A DNA stretch of 14,245 bases from Clostridia bacterium (GTDB lineage Bacteria > Bacillota_E > SLMV01 > PUMD01). The DNA is taken from the NCBI GenBank assembly GCA_003563755.1, contig PWUB01000100.1, positions 1 to 14,245 of the forward strand, given 5' to 3'. The notes below the pieces were generated by a model. The model saw only the letters and a program-made list of their open reading frames with translations, ran no database searches and was not told where the DNA came from. The position numbers and the translations under genes were made by a program. Below, in pieces: positions 1 to 9,203 of the stretch; the stretch's first letter is position 1, and the number at the start of each line of letters is the position of its first letter.

Positions 1-80
1 CCCGCGACCACCAGGGCCGGTCCACCGGGGTGGGTTACAGCCTCTCTCTGCGCCTCACTGAGCTCATCCAGAAGGTCCAC
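1..80 (-). CDS. pcrA: UvrD/PcrA-type superfamily 1 DNA helicase, N-terminal fragment (runs off the window)
   Basis: Only the first 26 codons are present; the rest lies beyond position 1. Translating the minus strand from a GTG at 80 gives a start VDLLDELSEAQREAV followed by THPGGPALVVAG. This is the Q-motif region (L-N/S-x-x-Q-x-x-A-V) and the strand leading into Walker A (AGAGSGKT) of UvrD/PcrA/Rep helicases, which act in nucleotide excision repair and replication-fork maintenance. The frame is closed by a TGA at 101-99, so the start must be the TTG at 92 or the GTG at 80. A GAGGGGAG purine tract at about 92-100 lies roughly 12 nt before the GTG but abuts the TTG, so I prefer GTG. pcrA also lies downstream of the pur operon in Bacillus subtilis, which supports the call. 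PcrA, UvrD and UvrD-like paralogues cannot be told apart from 26 residues. Confidence 0.8.
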   Translation of the reverse strand, partial: MDLLDELSEAQREAVTHPGGPALVVA

Positions 81-110
81 GCCGGATCCCAACTCCCCTC
101 ACACCTGCTC

Positions 111-138
111 ATTCTATCACAGGGTGGTCCGAAGTCGA
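111..138 (-). promoter_or_regulatory. Possible extended -10 promoter for the helicase gene
   Basis: On the minus strand TCGACT (133-138) and TAGAAT (111-116) are 16 nt apart, and TGA directly precedes the -10 hexamer, giving the TGn extended form. TAGAAT matches TATAAT at 5 of 6 and TCGACT matches TTGACA at 4 of 6. Transcription would start about 25 nt before the GTG at 80. It lies in the only sizeable gap after the operon. This is a consensus match by eye and the helicase gene may also be read through from purD. Confidence 0.35.
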
Positions 139-148
139 GGGGACCGCC
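123..148 (-). terminator. Weak GC hairpin after purD, possible end of the pur operon
   Basis: On the minus strand GGCGGTCC (148-141) can pair with GGACCACC (130-123) around a 10-nt loop, eight positions with one C-A mismatch. No T-run follows (the next bases are CTGTGATAG), so this is not a standard Rho-independent terminator. The possible promoter for the next gene overlaps the loop, so the operon may simply read through. Confidence 0.2.
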
Positions 149-160
149 GGCCCTACGACA

Positions 161-1429
161 TCACCGCCCGATGTCACGCCGGTAGTGCATGCCGCGGAAT
201 GATATCCCCTCGATCTGCACGTAGGCCCTCTCCCGTGCCGCCTCAAGGTCACCTCCCAGCACTGTCACCCCCAGGACACGTCCTCCTGCGGTCACCCACT
301 CGCCGTCCTTCAGCCGGGTTCCGGCATGATACAGGATCGCATCCGGGGGCAGCTGATCCAGTCCGTGAATCGTCATTCCCGTCTCGTACTCCAGGGGGTA
401 CCCTCCGGAAGCCAACACGACGCAGACGGCGCTGTCACTGCGCCAGCGCAGGGCGTTGCCCAGCTCCCCTAGATCGCCCTCGACGCCGGCGGACGCCAGA
501 AGCAGCGGCACCAGGTCGCTCTCCATGCGGGGCAGGACCACCTGGGTCTCCGGGTCACCGAACCTGCAGTTGAACTCCAACACCATGGGGCCGTCAGGAG
601 TCAGCATCAATCCCGCATAGAGAATCCCCCGGAAATCCACCCCCTCGGCTGCCATGGCGTCGACGGTGGGCTGCAGTATCTCCGAAAGGATACGCTCAGC
701 CAACTCCTCATCGTAAAGGTTCACCGGGGAATAGGCGCCCATGCCTCCCGTGTTGGGTCCCTCATCGCCATCGTAGACCGCCTTGTGATCCTGGGCGGGC
801 TCCAGCGGTACCACCGTCACCCCGTCGGTGACAGCCATAACGCTGAGCTCGTCCCCGACCAGGCAGTCCTCCACGATCACCCGATCACCTGCAGACCCAA
901 AGCGGCGCTCAACCATGATCTCGCGCAGGGCCGCCAGACCTTCCTCCCTGCTTGCGGCAACGGTCACGCCCTTGCCCGCAGCAAGACCATCTGCCTTTAT
1001 GACCGCCGGAAATGATCTCTCCCTGGCATGGGCTGCAGCCTCTTCATGATCAGAGAACACCCGGTAGTCGGCTGACGGTATTGCGTACTTGTGCATCAGG
1101 TCCTTTGCGAAGACCTTGCTGCTTTCGATCCGCGCCGCCCTGCGGTCGGGACCGAAGGCCGCGATGCCGGCTTCGCCGAGAGCGTCTACGACCCCCTCGG
1201 CGAGGGGATTCTCCGGGCCGACCACCACCAGGCCTACCCCCCTGCCGACGGCAGCACGTACGATCCCTTCGATGTCACTGGCATCTCCGGGGATCAACGC
1301 CGCCTCGCCGCCCATTCCATCGCTGCCGGGAACGACATATACGGTGCCGACGAGAGGGCTTTTGGAAATCTTTGATACCAGCGTGTGCTCTCGGCCTCCA
1401 CTACCCACAACCATAACATCGATGCTCAC
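161..1429 (-). CDS. purD: Phosphoribosylamine--glycine ligase (GAR synthetase)
   Basis: An ATP-grasp enzyme that joins glycine to phosphoribosylamine to make GAR, the second step of IMP synthesis, in the cytoplasm. The 422 residues fit the usual size of about 420-430. The N-terminal strand has VMVVGSGGREHTL, followed by VVVGPENPLAEGVVDAL. The ATP-grasp core has FPAVIKADGLAAGKGV, and the catalytic region shows QDHK, GPNTGGMGAYSP and the metal-site block EFNCRFGDPETQ. The reading frame stays open up to 1588, but everything before 1429 overlaps purH. The GTG at 1429 puts the first strand at the family position and is preceded by a GGGGGG tract about 6 nt away. The gap to purH is 16 nt. It is the last gene of the operon, as in Bacillus. 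Confidence 0.97.
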   Translation of the reverse strand: MSIDVMVVGSGGREHTLVSKISKSPLVGTVYVVPGSDGMGGEAALIPGDASDIEGIVRAAVGRGVGLVVVGPENPLAEGVVDALGEAGIAAFGPDRRAARIESSKVFAKDLMHKYAIPSADYRVFSDHEEAAAHARERSFPAVIKADGLAAGKGVTVAASREEGLAALREIMVERRFGSAGDRVIVEDCLVGDELSVMAVTDGVTVVPLEPAQDHKAVYDGDEGPNTGGMGAYSPVNLYDEELAERILSEILQPTVDAMAAEGVDFRGILYAGLMLTPDGPMVLEFNCRFGDPETQVVLPRMESDLVPLLLASAGVEGDLGELGNALRWRSDSAVCVVLASGGYPLEYETGMTIHGLDQLPPDAILYHAGTRLKDGEWVTAGGRVLGVTVLGGDLEAARERAYVQIEGISFRGMHYRRDIGR

Positions 1430-1445
1430 GGTGATCCCCCCAAAC

Positions 1446-3026
1446 TCAGTGTCGGAAATGGCGTCTTCCGGTGGTGACCATAGCCATGCCCGCCCGGTCG
1501 GCGACCTCGATGATCTCCTCATCACGGATGGACCCACCCGGCTGTACGATGGCTGCAATACTTCGCTCCGCCGCGAGTTCAACGACATCCGGAAACGGTA
1601 TCATGCCGTCTGAGGCCAGCACCGCACCCTCCGCAGCATCTCCGGCGGCATCGAGGGCAAGCCTCGCCGCGGTTACGCGGTTCATCTGACCAGCCCCGAT
1701 TCCCATGGTCATCCCGTCGCCGGCAACCACGATGGCGTTGGATGTGACGTGCTTGGCCACCACCCACGCGAATTCCATGTCGGCCCACCCCCGCTCTTCG
1801 GGGCGGTGCGCCCCCGCCACCTCCCACGTGGACCTCAACCGAATGTCATCGTCCCTGGTGTTCACCAGCATCCCCCCGGGAACGAGACGTCCGTCAACCC
1901 GGTTCATCTCGAGCATGCCGTGGGGCTGTTTCCCCTTCGCCAGCCCCTCGAGCTGTATCACTCTCAGCCTGCCTCGCCGGCGAAGTCGTTCGGCGGCCTC
2001 CTTTGAATATTCGGGAGCCACAAGGACATCCAAGAACAGCTTCCTCTGCACGATCATCCCCACGAACTCCATGTCCACGGGACGGTTGACCGCCACCACG
2101 CCTCCGAATATGGACACCGGGTCAGCATCGTAGGCCCTGCGAAAGGCTTCCGGCAGCCGATCATGAACTGCCACCCCACAGGGATTGGTGTGCTTGATGG
2201 CACATACCGCCGGTGTATCAAACTGAGAGACGGTTGACACCGCCGCTTCAATGTCCAGGAAGTTATTGAACGACAGCTCGGGTCCGGACAGCCTCTGCAG
2301 CCGGGTAAGGGACAGCGGTGAAGTGGTGGGCGTTGTGTACAGTGCTGCCTCCTGGTGAGGGTTTTCGCCGTAGCGAAGGACCATGCTGCGGCGCAGGGGT
2401 AGGGTCATCTCCTCGGGGAAGGACAAAAACGATGAACTCCCACCCCCCAGCCGGGCGGCGATGAGGGAATCGTACCTCGACACGTGCCTGAAGACCTCCG
2501 CTGCCAGCTGCCGCCGCGTGTCCGCGTCCACCTCGCCCTCGTCCCGGAGCCCCGCCAACACTCTATCGTAGTCCCCGGGCCGGGTCAGCGGAATCACGGC
2601 GTGAAAATTCTTGGCGGCGGCCCGCAGCATCGTGGGACCCCCGATATCTATGTTCTCGAGGACCGTACCCTCGGGGGCCTCCGCGCCGGCCGTCTCCTCG
2701 AAGGGATAGAGATTTGCCACCACCATGTCTATGGGCGTGTAGCCGAACTCCTCGAGAGCCCGCAGGTCCTCCGGGTGGTCCCTGCGCGCCAGGATACCTG
2801 CATGAACCGCCGGATGAATGGTCTTGACCCGACCCTCCATCAGTTCAGGGTGCCCCGTCAGCTCTGACACCGGCACCACCTCTATACCTGACTCCTCGAG
2901 TGAGGCAGCGGTACCCCCGGTTGACACAATATGCCACCCCAGGTCCGCCAGGCCCCGGGCAAAGGGCACCAGTCCCTTCTTGTCAGAGCAGCTGATGATC
3001 GCCGTCCGGTGCTTATTCGCAATCAA
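1446..3026 (-). CDS. purH: Bifunctional AICAR formyltransferase / IMP cyclohydrolase
   Basis: Carries out the last two steps to IMP: 10-formyl-THF-dependent formylation of AICAR, then ring closure. The length of 526 residues is normal. The N-terminal MGS-like cyclohydrolase domain (about 1-200) shows STGGTA (35-40), MEGRVKTIHP (63-72), NLYPFE (105-110) and DIGGPTMLRAAAKN (127-140). The C-terminal transformylase domain shows LRYGENPHQ (217-225), the catalytic Lys-His in AIKHTNPCG (K278, H279), SIFGGVVAVNR and GIGAGQMNRV, and it ends in RRHFRH. The start is a TTG, chosen because AGGAGG at 3034-3039 sits 7 nt upstream and because it gives the normal N-terminus. It lies inside the 3' end of purN (14-nt overlap), so the two genes are probably translationally coupled. 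Confidence 0.97.
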   Translation of the reverse strand: MIANKHRTAIISCSDKKGLVPFARGLADLGWHIVSTGGTAASLEESGIEVVPVSELTGHPELMEGRVKTIHPAVHAGILARRDHPEDLRALEEFGYTPIDMVVANLYPFEETAGAEAPEGTVLENIDIGGPTMLRAAAKNFHAVIPLTRPGDYDRVLAGLRDEGEVDADTRRQLAAEVFRHVSRYDSLIAARLGGGSSSFLSFPEEMTLPLRRSMVLRYGENPHQEAALYTTPTTSPLSLTRLQRLSGPELSFNNFLDIEAAVSTVSQFDTPAVCAIKHTNPCGVAVHDRLPEAFRRAYDADPVSIFGGVVAVNRPVDMEFVGMIVQRKLFLDVLVAPEYSKEAAERLRRRGRLRVIQLEGLAKGKQPHGMLEMNRVDGRLVPGGMLVNTRDDDIRLRSTWEVAGAHRPEERGWADMEFAWVVAKHVTSNAIVVAGDGMTMGIGAGQMNRVTAARLALDAAGDAAEGAVLASDGMIPFPDVVELAAERSIAAIVQPGGSIRDEEIIEVADRAGMAMVTTGRRHFRH

Positions 3027-3624
3027 TTTTCACCCTCCTGCCGTGTTTCTTCAGACGCCCCTCCGCGTAGAGCTGCAGAGCCCGGGGGTACAGTCGGTGT
3101 TCCCACTCGAGAATCCGGGCCGAAAGGGTCTCCTCGTCGTCATCGGTATAGACGGGTACCGGTACTTGAAGGATGATGGGGCCTGTATCCACCCCGGCAT
3201 CGACGAAATGCACGGTGCAGCCGGAAATCCTCACCCCGTATTCGAGAGCCTGGCGCTGGGCATTGAGGCCCGGAAAGGCCGGAAGAAGCGAGGGATGAAT
3301 GTTGAAAACCTCACCCGGAAAGGCCTCCAAGAAACCCGCGGGTATGATCCTCATGAAACCCGCCAGGGCCACGACATCGACCTCGTAGCTCTCACAGAGC
3401 CTGGTCAGCCTGCGGCCGTAGGTATCGGGATGCCCATCAAATTCCAATACCTCCGAGGGGATGTCGGCCCGGCGCCCGTGTTCCAGCGCCGCTGCCTGCG
3501 GCTGGTCGCTGATGACCACGGCGACCTCCATGTCCAGGCGCCCCGTTGATGCCGCGTCAAGGATGGCCGCCAGGTTACTGCCCCTCCCTGAAGCCAGTAC
3601 GGCGAGGCGAAGACGAGTGGTCAT
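3013..3624 (-). CDS. purN: Phosphoribosylglycinamide formyltransferase (GART), 10-formyl-THF dependent
   Basis: Formylates GAR to FGAR using 10-formyltetrahydrofolate, the third step of the pathway. The 203 residues match the family. The phosphate-binding loop ASGRGSNLAAI is at 11-21. The folate-site and catalytic block runs from AGFMRIIP (88-95) through NIHPSLLPAFPG (108-119) to VDAGVDTGPI (141-150). It supplies the catalytic Asn108, His110 and Asp146, corresponding to Asn106, His108 and Asp144 of the E. coli enzyme. The ATG overlaps the purM stop by 4 nt (ATGA), and only a weak GAGGG lies directly before it, so translation probably depends on coupling to purM. It overlaps purH by 14 nt. No formate-dependent PurT is seen in the window, so this is the GAR formylation route here. 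Confidence 0.97.
   Translation of the reverse strand: MTTRLRLAVLASGRGSNLAAILDAASTGRLDMEVAVVISDQPQAAALEHGRRADIPSEVLEFDGHPDTYGRRLTRLCESYEVDVVALAGFMRIIPAGFLEAFPGEVFNIHPSLLPAFPGLNAQRQALEYGVRISGCTVHFVDAGVDTGPIILQVPVPVYTDDDEETLSARILEWEHRLYPRALQLYAEGRLKKHGRRVKIDCE
3034..3039 (-). promoter_or_regulatory. Ribosome binding site that fixes the TTG start of purH
   Basis: A perfect AGGAGG on the minus strand stands 7 nt before the TTG at 3026, inside the coding end of purN. No in-frame ATG or GTG is better placed, so this site decides the purH start. Confidence 0.75.
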
Positions 3625-4631
3625 CCCTCATCAACCCGTCCCATGACCCAGGCTTCATGGCCCGCATCCGCCGCTGTAGTCAGCGCCCCGTCAACCTGGT
3701 CAGGGCCGACCACCAGCACCATGCCCACGCCCATGTTGAACGTTCGCCTCATCTCTGTGTCCGTGATGCCGCCCGCGTCCGCCAGGAGCGAAAATATCGG
3801 CGGGGGTTCCCACGACGACCAGTCAATCTTCGCCCTGGTTGCGGTCGGAAGGACCCTGGGTACGTTCCCGGGGATACCGCCGCCGGTGATGTGGGCCGCG
3901 GCCAGGGATAAACCTTGCGAGAACATCTCAAGCACCACCGATACGTATATGCGGGTCGGCCTGAGAACCTCCTCACCCAGGGGTACGTCGAGTTTTCCAA
4001 GTGTTTCGCCGAGATCCCACCCCATATCGTCTATGAGCTTGCGAACCAGGGAAAATCCGTTGCTGTGCAGTCCGTCCGAGGAGAGGGCAACCAGGAAATC
4101 CCCGGGGCGGGGCGCCCGCAGAGGGCTCTGTGGATCACCCTCGGTGATGCCGACCCCGAAGCCTACGAGTTCGTAGTCGCCGGTTTGATATACCCCCGGC
4201 ATCTCCGCCGTCTCTCCGCCGATCAGGGCGCAGCCCGCCTGACGGCAACCCCTGGCGAGCCCCTCGGTTATCCCCAGGATGGGCTCCTCCTCCAGGCGAG
4301 CGGACGCGATGTAGTCGAGGAAGAAGAGCGGCCGCGCCCGGGAGGTCACCATGTCGTTAACCACCATGCCCACGCAGTCCACCCCGATCCCCGAAAAATG
4401 CCCGGTCTTTGCGGCGAGCTTGATCTTGGTGCCGACGGAATCGGTGCAGGCCACCAGCACGGGACGCCGGTAGTCATTGCACGGAGGAACGAAGGAGGCA
4501 GCGAACCCTCCGAAATCATCGGTGCACCCCTCGGTCCAGGTGGTACGAAGGAGGCTCTCCATCTGAGCGACGATGGCATCGGCCCTGTCTATGTCAACAC
4601 CCGCATCACGATAGCTGGTCCCTTCACTCAT
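3621..4631 (-). CDS. purM: Phosphoribosylformylglycinamidine cyclo-ligase (AIR synthetase)
   Basis: Closes the imidazole ring of FGAM with ATP to give AIR, the fifth step. It is 336 residues from the ATG at 4631. The frame is open to 4661, but the 10 extra residues lie inside purF. The chosen ATG has GGAGGG (4640-4645) 8 nt upstream and an 8-nt overlap with the purF stop. Family motifs: ACTDSVGTKIKLA (61-73), GVDCVGMVVNDMV (83-95), PLFFLDYIA (101-109), IGGETAEMPGVY (137-148), SSDGLHSNGFSLVRKL (184-199), AHITGGGIPGN and FNMGVG. One oddity is the segment between VND and PLFFLDY. It reads MVTSRARP, whereas E. coli and Bacillus have ...GAEP, so the Gly and Glu are both Arg here. Confidence 0.97.
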   Translation of the reverse strand: MSEGTSYRDAGVDIDRADAIVAQMESLLRTTWTEGCTDDFGGFAASFVPPCNDYRRPVLVACTDSVGTKIKLAAKTGHFSGIGVDCVGMVVNDMVTSRARPLFFLDYIASARLEEEPILGITEGLARGCRQAGCALIGGETAEMPGVYQTGDYELVGFGVGITEGDPQSPLRAPRPGDFLVALSSDGLHSNGFSLVRKLIDDMGWDLGETLGKLDVPLGEEVLRPTRIYVSVVLEMFSQGLSLAAAHITGGGIPGNVPRVLPTATRAKIDWSSWEPPPIFSLLADAGGITDTEMRRTFNMGVGMVLVVGPDQVDGALTTAADAGHEAWVMGRVDEG

Positions 4632-6036
4632 CGGAATCACCCTCCAGGGACATTTTGTCACAGACCTCGTCTACGGACATGGGGTAGCTGCCACAGAAAC
4701 ACGCCCGGCAGAAGCGATCCAGACCTCCGCCGCAGGCCTGTGCCACCCTCTCCTCGCTGAGGTATTGCAGGGAATCGGCTCCGACGGTGTCTCTTATCTC
4801 CTCGACCGACCTGCCCGCGGCGATCAGTTCATCAGGGGAGCTGGTGTCGATTCCGTAAAAACAGGGGAAGCGGTACGGTGGCGAGCTGATGCGCAGGTGA
4901 ACCTCCCGGGCACCCACGTCTCGCAGCAGCCTGACCAGGGTCGCCGACGTGGTTCCACGGACTATCGAATCATCCACCAGGACCACGCGCTGGCCCTGTA
5001 GAACCTTGCGTAGGGGGTTCAACTTCAGGTTGACTCCAACCTGTCTCATTTCATTCTCAGGTTGAATGAAAGTCCGACCGATGTACCTGTTGCGAACCAA
5101 CCCCATCTCGTACGGAATCCCGGCCTCCTCGGCGTACCCCGTGGCTGCGGAGATGCTGGAATCGGGCACACCTGACACCACATCGGCATCCACCGGGTGA
5201 TCGATGGCCAGTAACCGTCCCAGGTCCTTTCTCACCTGGTGAACATTGAGTCCCTCCAGGTTGCTGTCAGGACGGGCGAAGTAGATATACTCGAAAACGC
5301 ACAGGGCCGGCTGGCAGTCAGCGGTGGCGATGGTGTCACTGGTGACGCCGTCATCGTCTATCCGTAGGAACTCCCCGGGGGCTAGGTCCCTCACGAAAGC
5401 AGCGCCGGCGCTGTCGAGAGCGCACGACTCCGAGGCCACCATCCAGCCGTCCTCCAACCTGCCCAGGCATAGCGGTCTGATCCCCATGGGATCCCGTGCC
5501 GCATACATGCCCCGGGGGGTCAGAGCCACGAGGGCGTATGCCCCCCTCACCTGGCGTAGAGCGTTCAGGAGACTGCTTCCCACATCGGACTCGCGATCCC
5601 GGGCGGCCAGGTGAGCAATGACCTCCGTGTCTGACGTGGTCTGAAAGATGCTCCCCCGCTCCTCGAGATCCCTGCGGACCGAGGCAGCATTGACGAGGTT
5701 TCCATTATGTCCAAGCGCCAGGGTCGTCCGCTTGAGCCGCACCATCAACGGTTGTGCATTGCGGATAGATGTCCGGCCGGTGGTGGAATATCTAACGTGT
5801 CCGACGGCAGCATCACCCCGGAGCCTCTCTATGGCCTCGTGCTCGAAAACCTCCGCCACCAGTCCCATCCCTCTGTGCATCTGGATCTGGTCCTCCTCGG
5901 GGCCCCGTACGGCGATACCGGCCGATTCCTGTCCGCGATGCTGAAGCGCGTACAGCGCGTAATAGGTGAGGAGGCCGGCGTGGGGATGCCCCCATATCCC
6001 GGATACGCCGCATTCCTCTCTGGGAAAGGTGCTCAT
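4624..6036 (-). CDS. purF: Amidophosphoribosyltransferase (glutamine PRPP amidotransferase), Fe-S type with propeptide
   Basis: Commits PRPP to purine synthesis by making phosphoribosylamine with glutamine ammonia; it is normally feedback-inhibited by AMP and GMP. It has 470 residues. The Ntn-type glutaminase half starts at Cys9 behind an eight-residue propeptide (MSTFPREE), which must be removed to free the nucleophile. It contains [10 protein letters not shown] (33-42), GHVRYSTTG (79-87), GHNGNLVN and SDTEVI. The PRTase half carries the PRPP loop [14 protein letters not shown] (351-364). Cys246 (ALCVFEY), Cys392 (PCFYGID), Cys443 and Cys446 (CRACFCG) fit the [4Fe-4S] ligands of the Bacillus enzyme. 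This makes it the Gram-positive oxygen-sensitive type, not the cluster-free E. coli type. AGGAGGG lies 6 nt before the ATG, and the ATG overlaps the purL stop by 4 nt. Confidence 0.97.
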   Translation of the reverse strand: MSTFPREECGVSGIWGHPHAGLLTYYALYALQHRGQESAGIAVRGPEEDQIQMHRGMGLVAEVFEHEAIERLRGDAAVGHVRYSTTGRTSIRNAQPLMVRLKRTTLALGHNGNLVNAASVRRDLEERGSIFQTTSDTEVIAHLAARDRESDVGSSLLNALRQVRGAYALVALTPRGMYAARDPMGIRPLCLGRLEDGWMVASESCALDSAGAAFVRDLAPGEFLRIDDDGVTSDTIATADCQPALCVFEYIYFARPDSNLEGLNVHQVRKDLGRLLAIDHPVDADVVSGVPDSSISAATGYAEEAGIPYEMGLVRNRYIGRTFIQPENEMRQVGVNLKLNPLRKVLQGQRVVLVDDSIVRGTTSATLVRLLRDVGAREVHLRISSPPYRFPCFYGIDTSSPDELIAAGRSVEEIRDTVGADSLQYLSEERVAQACGGGLDRFCRACFCGSYPMSVDEVCDKMSLEGDSDE

Positions 6037-8243
6037 TGCAAGCCCTCCTCTCTCGCGGTGACTATGTCGTCAACGGGCACTTTCACGACGGGTTCACCAC
6101 CCAGGGTTATCTCAAGGGTGGACCCACCCACGACACCCACGACGGTGACAGGGCATCCGTGATCACCAGCGGTCTCCAGGAGACGGTCGAGGTGCTCACG
6201 GGCCACGGTTACGACGTACCGGGGGCCTCCCTCGCCGAAGAGGACTTCGTCAGGGCGGGCGCCGCAGGAGAGGTCCACCCGGGCTCCGAGCCGGTCCTCC
6301 GAAAGAGCCGAGCACTCCGCCAGGGCCACCGCCAGGCCGCCTGCGGAAACGTCGTGGGCGGAGCGGATGACTCCCGCTGATATGCCCTTTCGGCACGCCT
6401 CTCCGGTCGCCAGCTCGGCATCGAAGTCGGGCTGCGGCGGTGACCCAGCGGCGATGACCGCCTTCATCCGCAGATAATGTGACCCGAAAAGAGAGCCTGC
6501 GCCTCCACCCAGGACCGCTACCAGGTCACCCCCGGCGGCAAAGCCAGGTGTGGCATTTCTCGATACATCCTGCAGCACACCCACCATGCCGATGACGGGT
6601 GTCGGATGCACCGAGCGCTGGGCAGTCTCGTTGTAGAAGCTCACGTTTCCTCCTGTCACCGGGGTGTTAAGCCGACGGCAGGCCTCGCCCATGCCCTCCA
6701 CCGTCTGGACGAAGGAATGCATGACTTGTGGCCTCTCCGGACTGCCGAAATTCAGGCAGTTAGTCACGGCCAGCGGATCCGCCCCTACAGCGCACAGGTT
6801 CCTGAATGCCTCGGCAACGATGTTCTGCACCCCCGTCCTGGGATCGAGGGCACAGAGATGTCCATCCGCATCCACGGTGGCTGCGATCCCCTGGCGCATG
6901 CCCTTCACGCGGAGGACGGCCGCATCACCGCCGGGCCCCACCACGGTGTTCACACCCACCATGTGATCGTACTGCTCGTAAACACTCCGCCGGGAGCAGA
7001 GGTTGGGATGACCCAACAGATCCAGCAGTGCCCGCTCCGGATCACCCTCAACGGGGCAGTCCTCGAGAGGTGTCCCCGACGGCTCACGCGGGGAATCAGC
7101 GGGTCGATCGTAGGTGGGCGCACCATCGGTGAGGCTGCATACCGGAACCGCTGCCACCTCCACGCCGGACTCGGTGACCCTGAGCAGTCCATCGTCCGTC
7201 ACTTCACCGATCCGCGCGGCCTCGAGATCCCACCGGTCGAACACGTCCTGCACCTCGGATTCTCGTCCCCGGCGTCCTATAACGAGCATTCTCTCCTGGC
7301 TTTCGCTCAGCATGACCTCGTAGGGCGTCATGCCCTCCTCGCGCCTCGGCACGAGATCCACATCGATTCGCATTCCAGTTTTTGCCCGGTATGCCGTCTC
7401 TGAGGCGGCCGATGTCAACCCGGCCGCACCGAGATCGTTCACCCCGGCGACCGCATCGCCCTCGAGAAGCTCCAGGCAGGCCTCGATCAGGAGCTTCTCG
7501 CGGAAGGGATCTCCGACCTGCACGGCCGGACGCATATCCTCGCCGCTCTCTGCAAACTCCCGCGACGCCAGCAGGCTCGCTCCGTGAATGCCGTCCCGGC
7601 CCGTCGCCGAGCCCACGACGAACACGGGATTGCCGATTCCCGCAGCCTCCCCGCGCACCAGGCGTTCGCGGGGAACCAGCCCCAGGCACATGACGTTGAC
7701 CAGGGGGTTGTCATGATAAGCCGGGTCGAAGTGAACCTCTCCGCCCACCGTGGGCACACCCACGCAGTTTCCGTACCGGCTGATGCCGTCCACCACGCCG
7801 TCGAAGAGGTAACGGACTCTGGGATCATCGAGGTCTCCGAAATGCAGGGAGTTGAACAGGGCAACAGGCCTCGCCCCCATGGCGAAGATGTCCCTCAATA
7901 TCCCGCCGACCCCGGTGGCCGCTCCCTGGACGGGCTCTATGGCACTGGGGTGGTTGTGAGATTCAATGCGAAAGGCCAGGGCCATGTCCCCTCCGATGTC
8001 AACGACACCGGCGTTCTCCCCGGGTCCCTGCAAAACGTGGGGAGCCTGGGTGGGCAGCCCCTCGAGGTGAAGGCGCGAGCTTTTGTAGCTGCAGTGTTCG
8101 GACCACATCAGTCCGTACATGCCCAGCTCAAGCGGCCGCGGACTCCTTCTGAGATGCTCACATATCACCCGGTACTCCTCCTCGGTGAGCCCTACCGCGC
8201 TCCAGGGCTCAGGCGGTGGGGCTTTGGTTTGCATGTCACTCAT
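6033..8243 (-). CDS. purL: FGAM synthase large subunit, small (PurS/PurQ-dependent) form
   Basis: ATP-dependent amidation of FGAR to FGAM, the fourth step. The 736 residues show the short PurL used in a PurS-PurQ-PurL complex, not the roughly 1300-residue fused enzyme of E. coli. Key blocks: [13 protein letters not shown] (44-56) with the catalytic-site His50, [14 protein letters not shown] (73-86), the metal/ATP block [11 protein letters not shown] (94-104) and TGVGGILRD (110-118). Later come [27 protein letters not shown] and MLSESQERM. The C-terminal repeat half has [10 protein letters not shown] and [16 protein letters not shown]. The ATG overlaps purQ by 8 nt and has a GGAGGAGG tract 9 nt upstream, so the two subunits are likely made in a coupled ratio. 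Confidence 0.97.
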   Translation of the reverse strand: MSDMQTKAPPPEPWSAVGLTEEEYRVICEHLRRSPRPLELGMYGLMWSEHCSYKSSRLHLEGLPTQAPHVLQGPGENAGVVDIGGDMALAFRIESHNHPSAIEPVQGAATGVGGILRDIFAMGARPVALFNSLHFGDLDDPRVRYLFDGVVDGISRYGNCVGVPTVGGEVHFDPAYHDNPLVNVMCLGLVPRERLVRGEAAGIGNPVFVVGSATGRDGIHGASLLASREFAESGEDMRPAVQVGDPFREKLLIEACLELLEGDAVAGVNDLGAAGLTSAASETAYRAKTGMRIDVDLVPRREEGMTPYEVMLSESQERMLVIGRRGRESEVQDVFDRWDLEAARIGEVTDDGLLRVTESGVEVAAVPVCSLTDGAPTYDRPADSPREPSGTPLEDCPVEGDPERALLDLLGHPNLCSRRSVYEQYDHMVGVNTVVGPGGDAAVLRVKGMRQGIAATVDADGHLCALDPRTGVQNIVAEAFRNLCAVGADPLAVTNCLNFGSPERPQVMHSFVQTVEGMGEACRRLNTPVTGGNVSFYNETAQRSVHPTPVIGMVGVLQDVSRNATPGFAAGGDLVAVLGGGAGSLFGSHYLRMKAVIAAGSPPQPDFDAELATGEACRKGISAGVIRSAHDVSAGGLAVALAECSALSEDRLGARVDLSCGARPDEVLFGEGGPRYVVTVAREHLDRLLETAGDHGCPVTVVGVVGGSTLEITLGGEPVVKVPVDDIVTAREEGLQ

Positions 8244-8934
8244 CCCGACGGGCCTCCTCCCACCATTTCAAGACCGAACGGAACACGTACAGTCCGTCCG
8301 TTCCCCCCAAGACTTCCTCGGCGCAGCGCTCGGGGTGGGGCATCATGCCGAGGACGTTGCCGGCGTGGTTCGAGACGGCGGCGACGCTGTCCCAGGACCC
8401 GTTCGGGTTGTCCTGGGGACGCACTTCGCCCTGTCGTGAACTGTACCTGAGCACCACCCGGCCGGGCTCGCCGCTGCTTCCGGTGCGGTAGTTGCCCTGG
8501 TGGTGGGCGATGGGAATGCGCAGCACCTGCCCCTCACGACACCCGCAGGTGAAGGGAGTCCTGTCGTCCTCCACCCGGACCCAGGTCGACCGGCAGGCGA
8601 AGCGGAGGTGGTCGTTGACCATCAGGGATCCGGGCAGAAGCCCCGCCTCGCAGAGCATCTGAAAGCCATTGCATATCCCGAGCACCAGGCCCCCGCCGTA
8701 TGCGAACTCACGCACCGCGTCCATCACGGGGGTGTGAGCAGCCACGGCGCCGGCCCGCAGGTAGTCACCGTAGGAGAAACCTCCGGGAAGAACCACACAG
8801 TCGGCGTCCGACAGTACATCATCGGTGTGACGCACGAGCTTCGCGGGCTGCCCCAGTACCTCCTCGATAACCCAGAGGCAGTCGCGATCGCAGTTGGAGC
8901 CCGGGAAGGTCACGACGACAAACCGCACATGCAC
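8236..8934 (-). CDS. purQ: FGAM synthase glutaminase subunit
   Basis: A class I glutamine amidotransferase that releases ammonia from glutamine and passes it to PurL. The 232 residues fit the family. It begins with [13 protein letters not shown], shows [15 protein letters not shown] (49-63), the nucleophile Cys88 in GICNGFQML, and the His200/Glu202 pair in MPHPER. The annotated start is a GTG (8934). A second GTG two codons on (8928) would begin the protein closer to the first strand. The purine tract GGGAGAAGG upstream could serve either, so the start is uncertain by two residues. The 23-nt gap after purS is the widest gap between genes inside the operon. Confidence 0.96.
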   Translation of the reverse strand: MHVRFVVVTFPGSNCDRDCLWVIEEVLGQPAKLVRHTDDVLSDADCVVLPGGFSYGDYLRAGAVAAHTPVMDAVREFAYGGGLVLGICNGFQMLCEAGLLPGSLMVNDHLRFACRSTWVRVEDDRTPFTCGCREGQVLRIPIAHHQGNYRTGSSGEPGRVVLRYSSRQGEVRPQDNPNGSWDSVAAVSNHAGNVLGMMPHPERCAEEVLGGTDGLYVFRSVLKWWEEARRDE

Positions 8935-8957
8935 ACCTTCTCCCTAGGAAAAGCGGG

Positions 8958-9200
8958 TCATTCAGCTATCTCGATGCGGTAGTTCTCCAACACGGGGTTC
9001 GCCAGCAAGGCATCGCACATCTCCTCGACGCGCTGCCTCATCCCGGTTTCGTCATCAGCCCCGGTCTCGATCTCGAGGTACTTACCGACCCGGACACCCT
9101 CGATCTGTTCGAACCCCAGGCGCCTCAGGGATGCCCCGATGGTTTCACCCTCGGGATCCAGCACACCCGGTTTCAGGGTAATGTACACTCTGGCAAGCAT
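8958..9200 (-). CDS. purS: FGAM synthase small subunit
   Basis: An 80-residue protein that bridges PurQ and PurL in the three-part FGAM synthase of Gram-positive bacteria and archaea, where it is needed for ammonia transfer. The family pattern is clear: an N-terminal VYITLKPGVLDPEGETI strand-turn (5-21), then LRRLGFEQIEGVRVGKYLEI (25-44). The C-terminal helix has MCDALLANPVLENYRIEI. The ATG lies 3 nt after the purC stop and has GGGAGGA (9208-9214) 7 nt upstream, one of the best ribosome binding sites in the operon. Position directly before purQ and purL supports the call. Confidence 0.96.
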   Translation of the reverse strand: MLARVYITLKPGVLDPEGETIGASLRRLGFEQIEGVRVGKYLEIETGADDETGMRQRVEEMCDALLANPVLENYRIEIAE

Positions 9201-9203
9201 CCG

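Noticed and set aside
1430..1588. N-terminal extension of PurD by 53 residues
   Set aside because: It overlaps the purH coding end, has no PurD homology, and the GTG at 1429 has a purine tract and puts the family N-terminus in place.
124..4760. Many long open frames on the plus strand opposite purD, purH, purN and purM (for example 3915-4760)
   Set aside because: They lie antisense to clearly identified pur genes, have low-complexity Arg/Pro/Ser-rich translations with no family motif, and are expected in GC-rich DNA.
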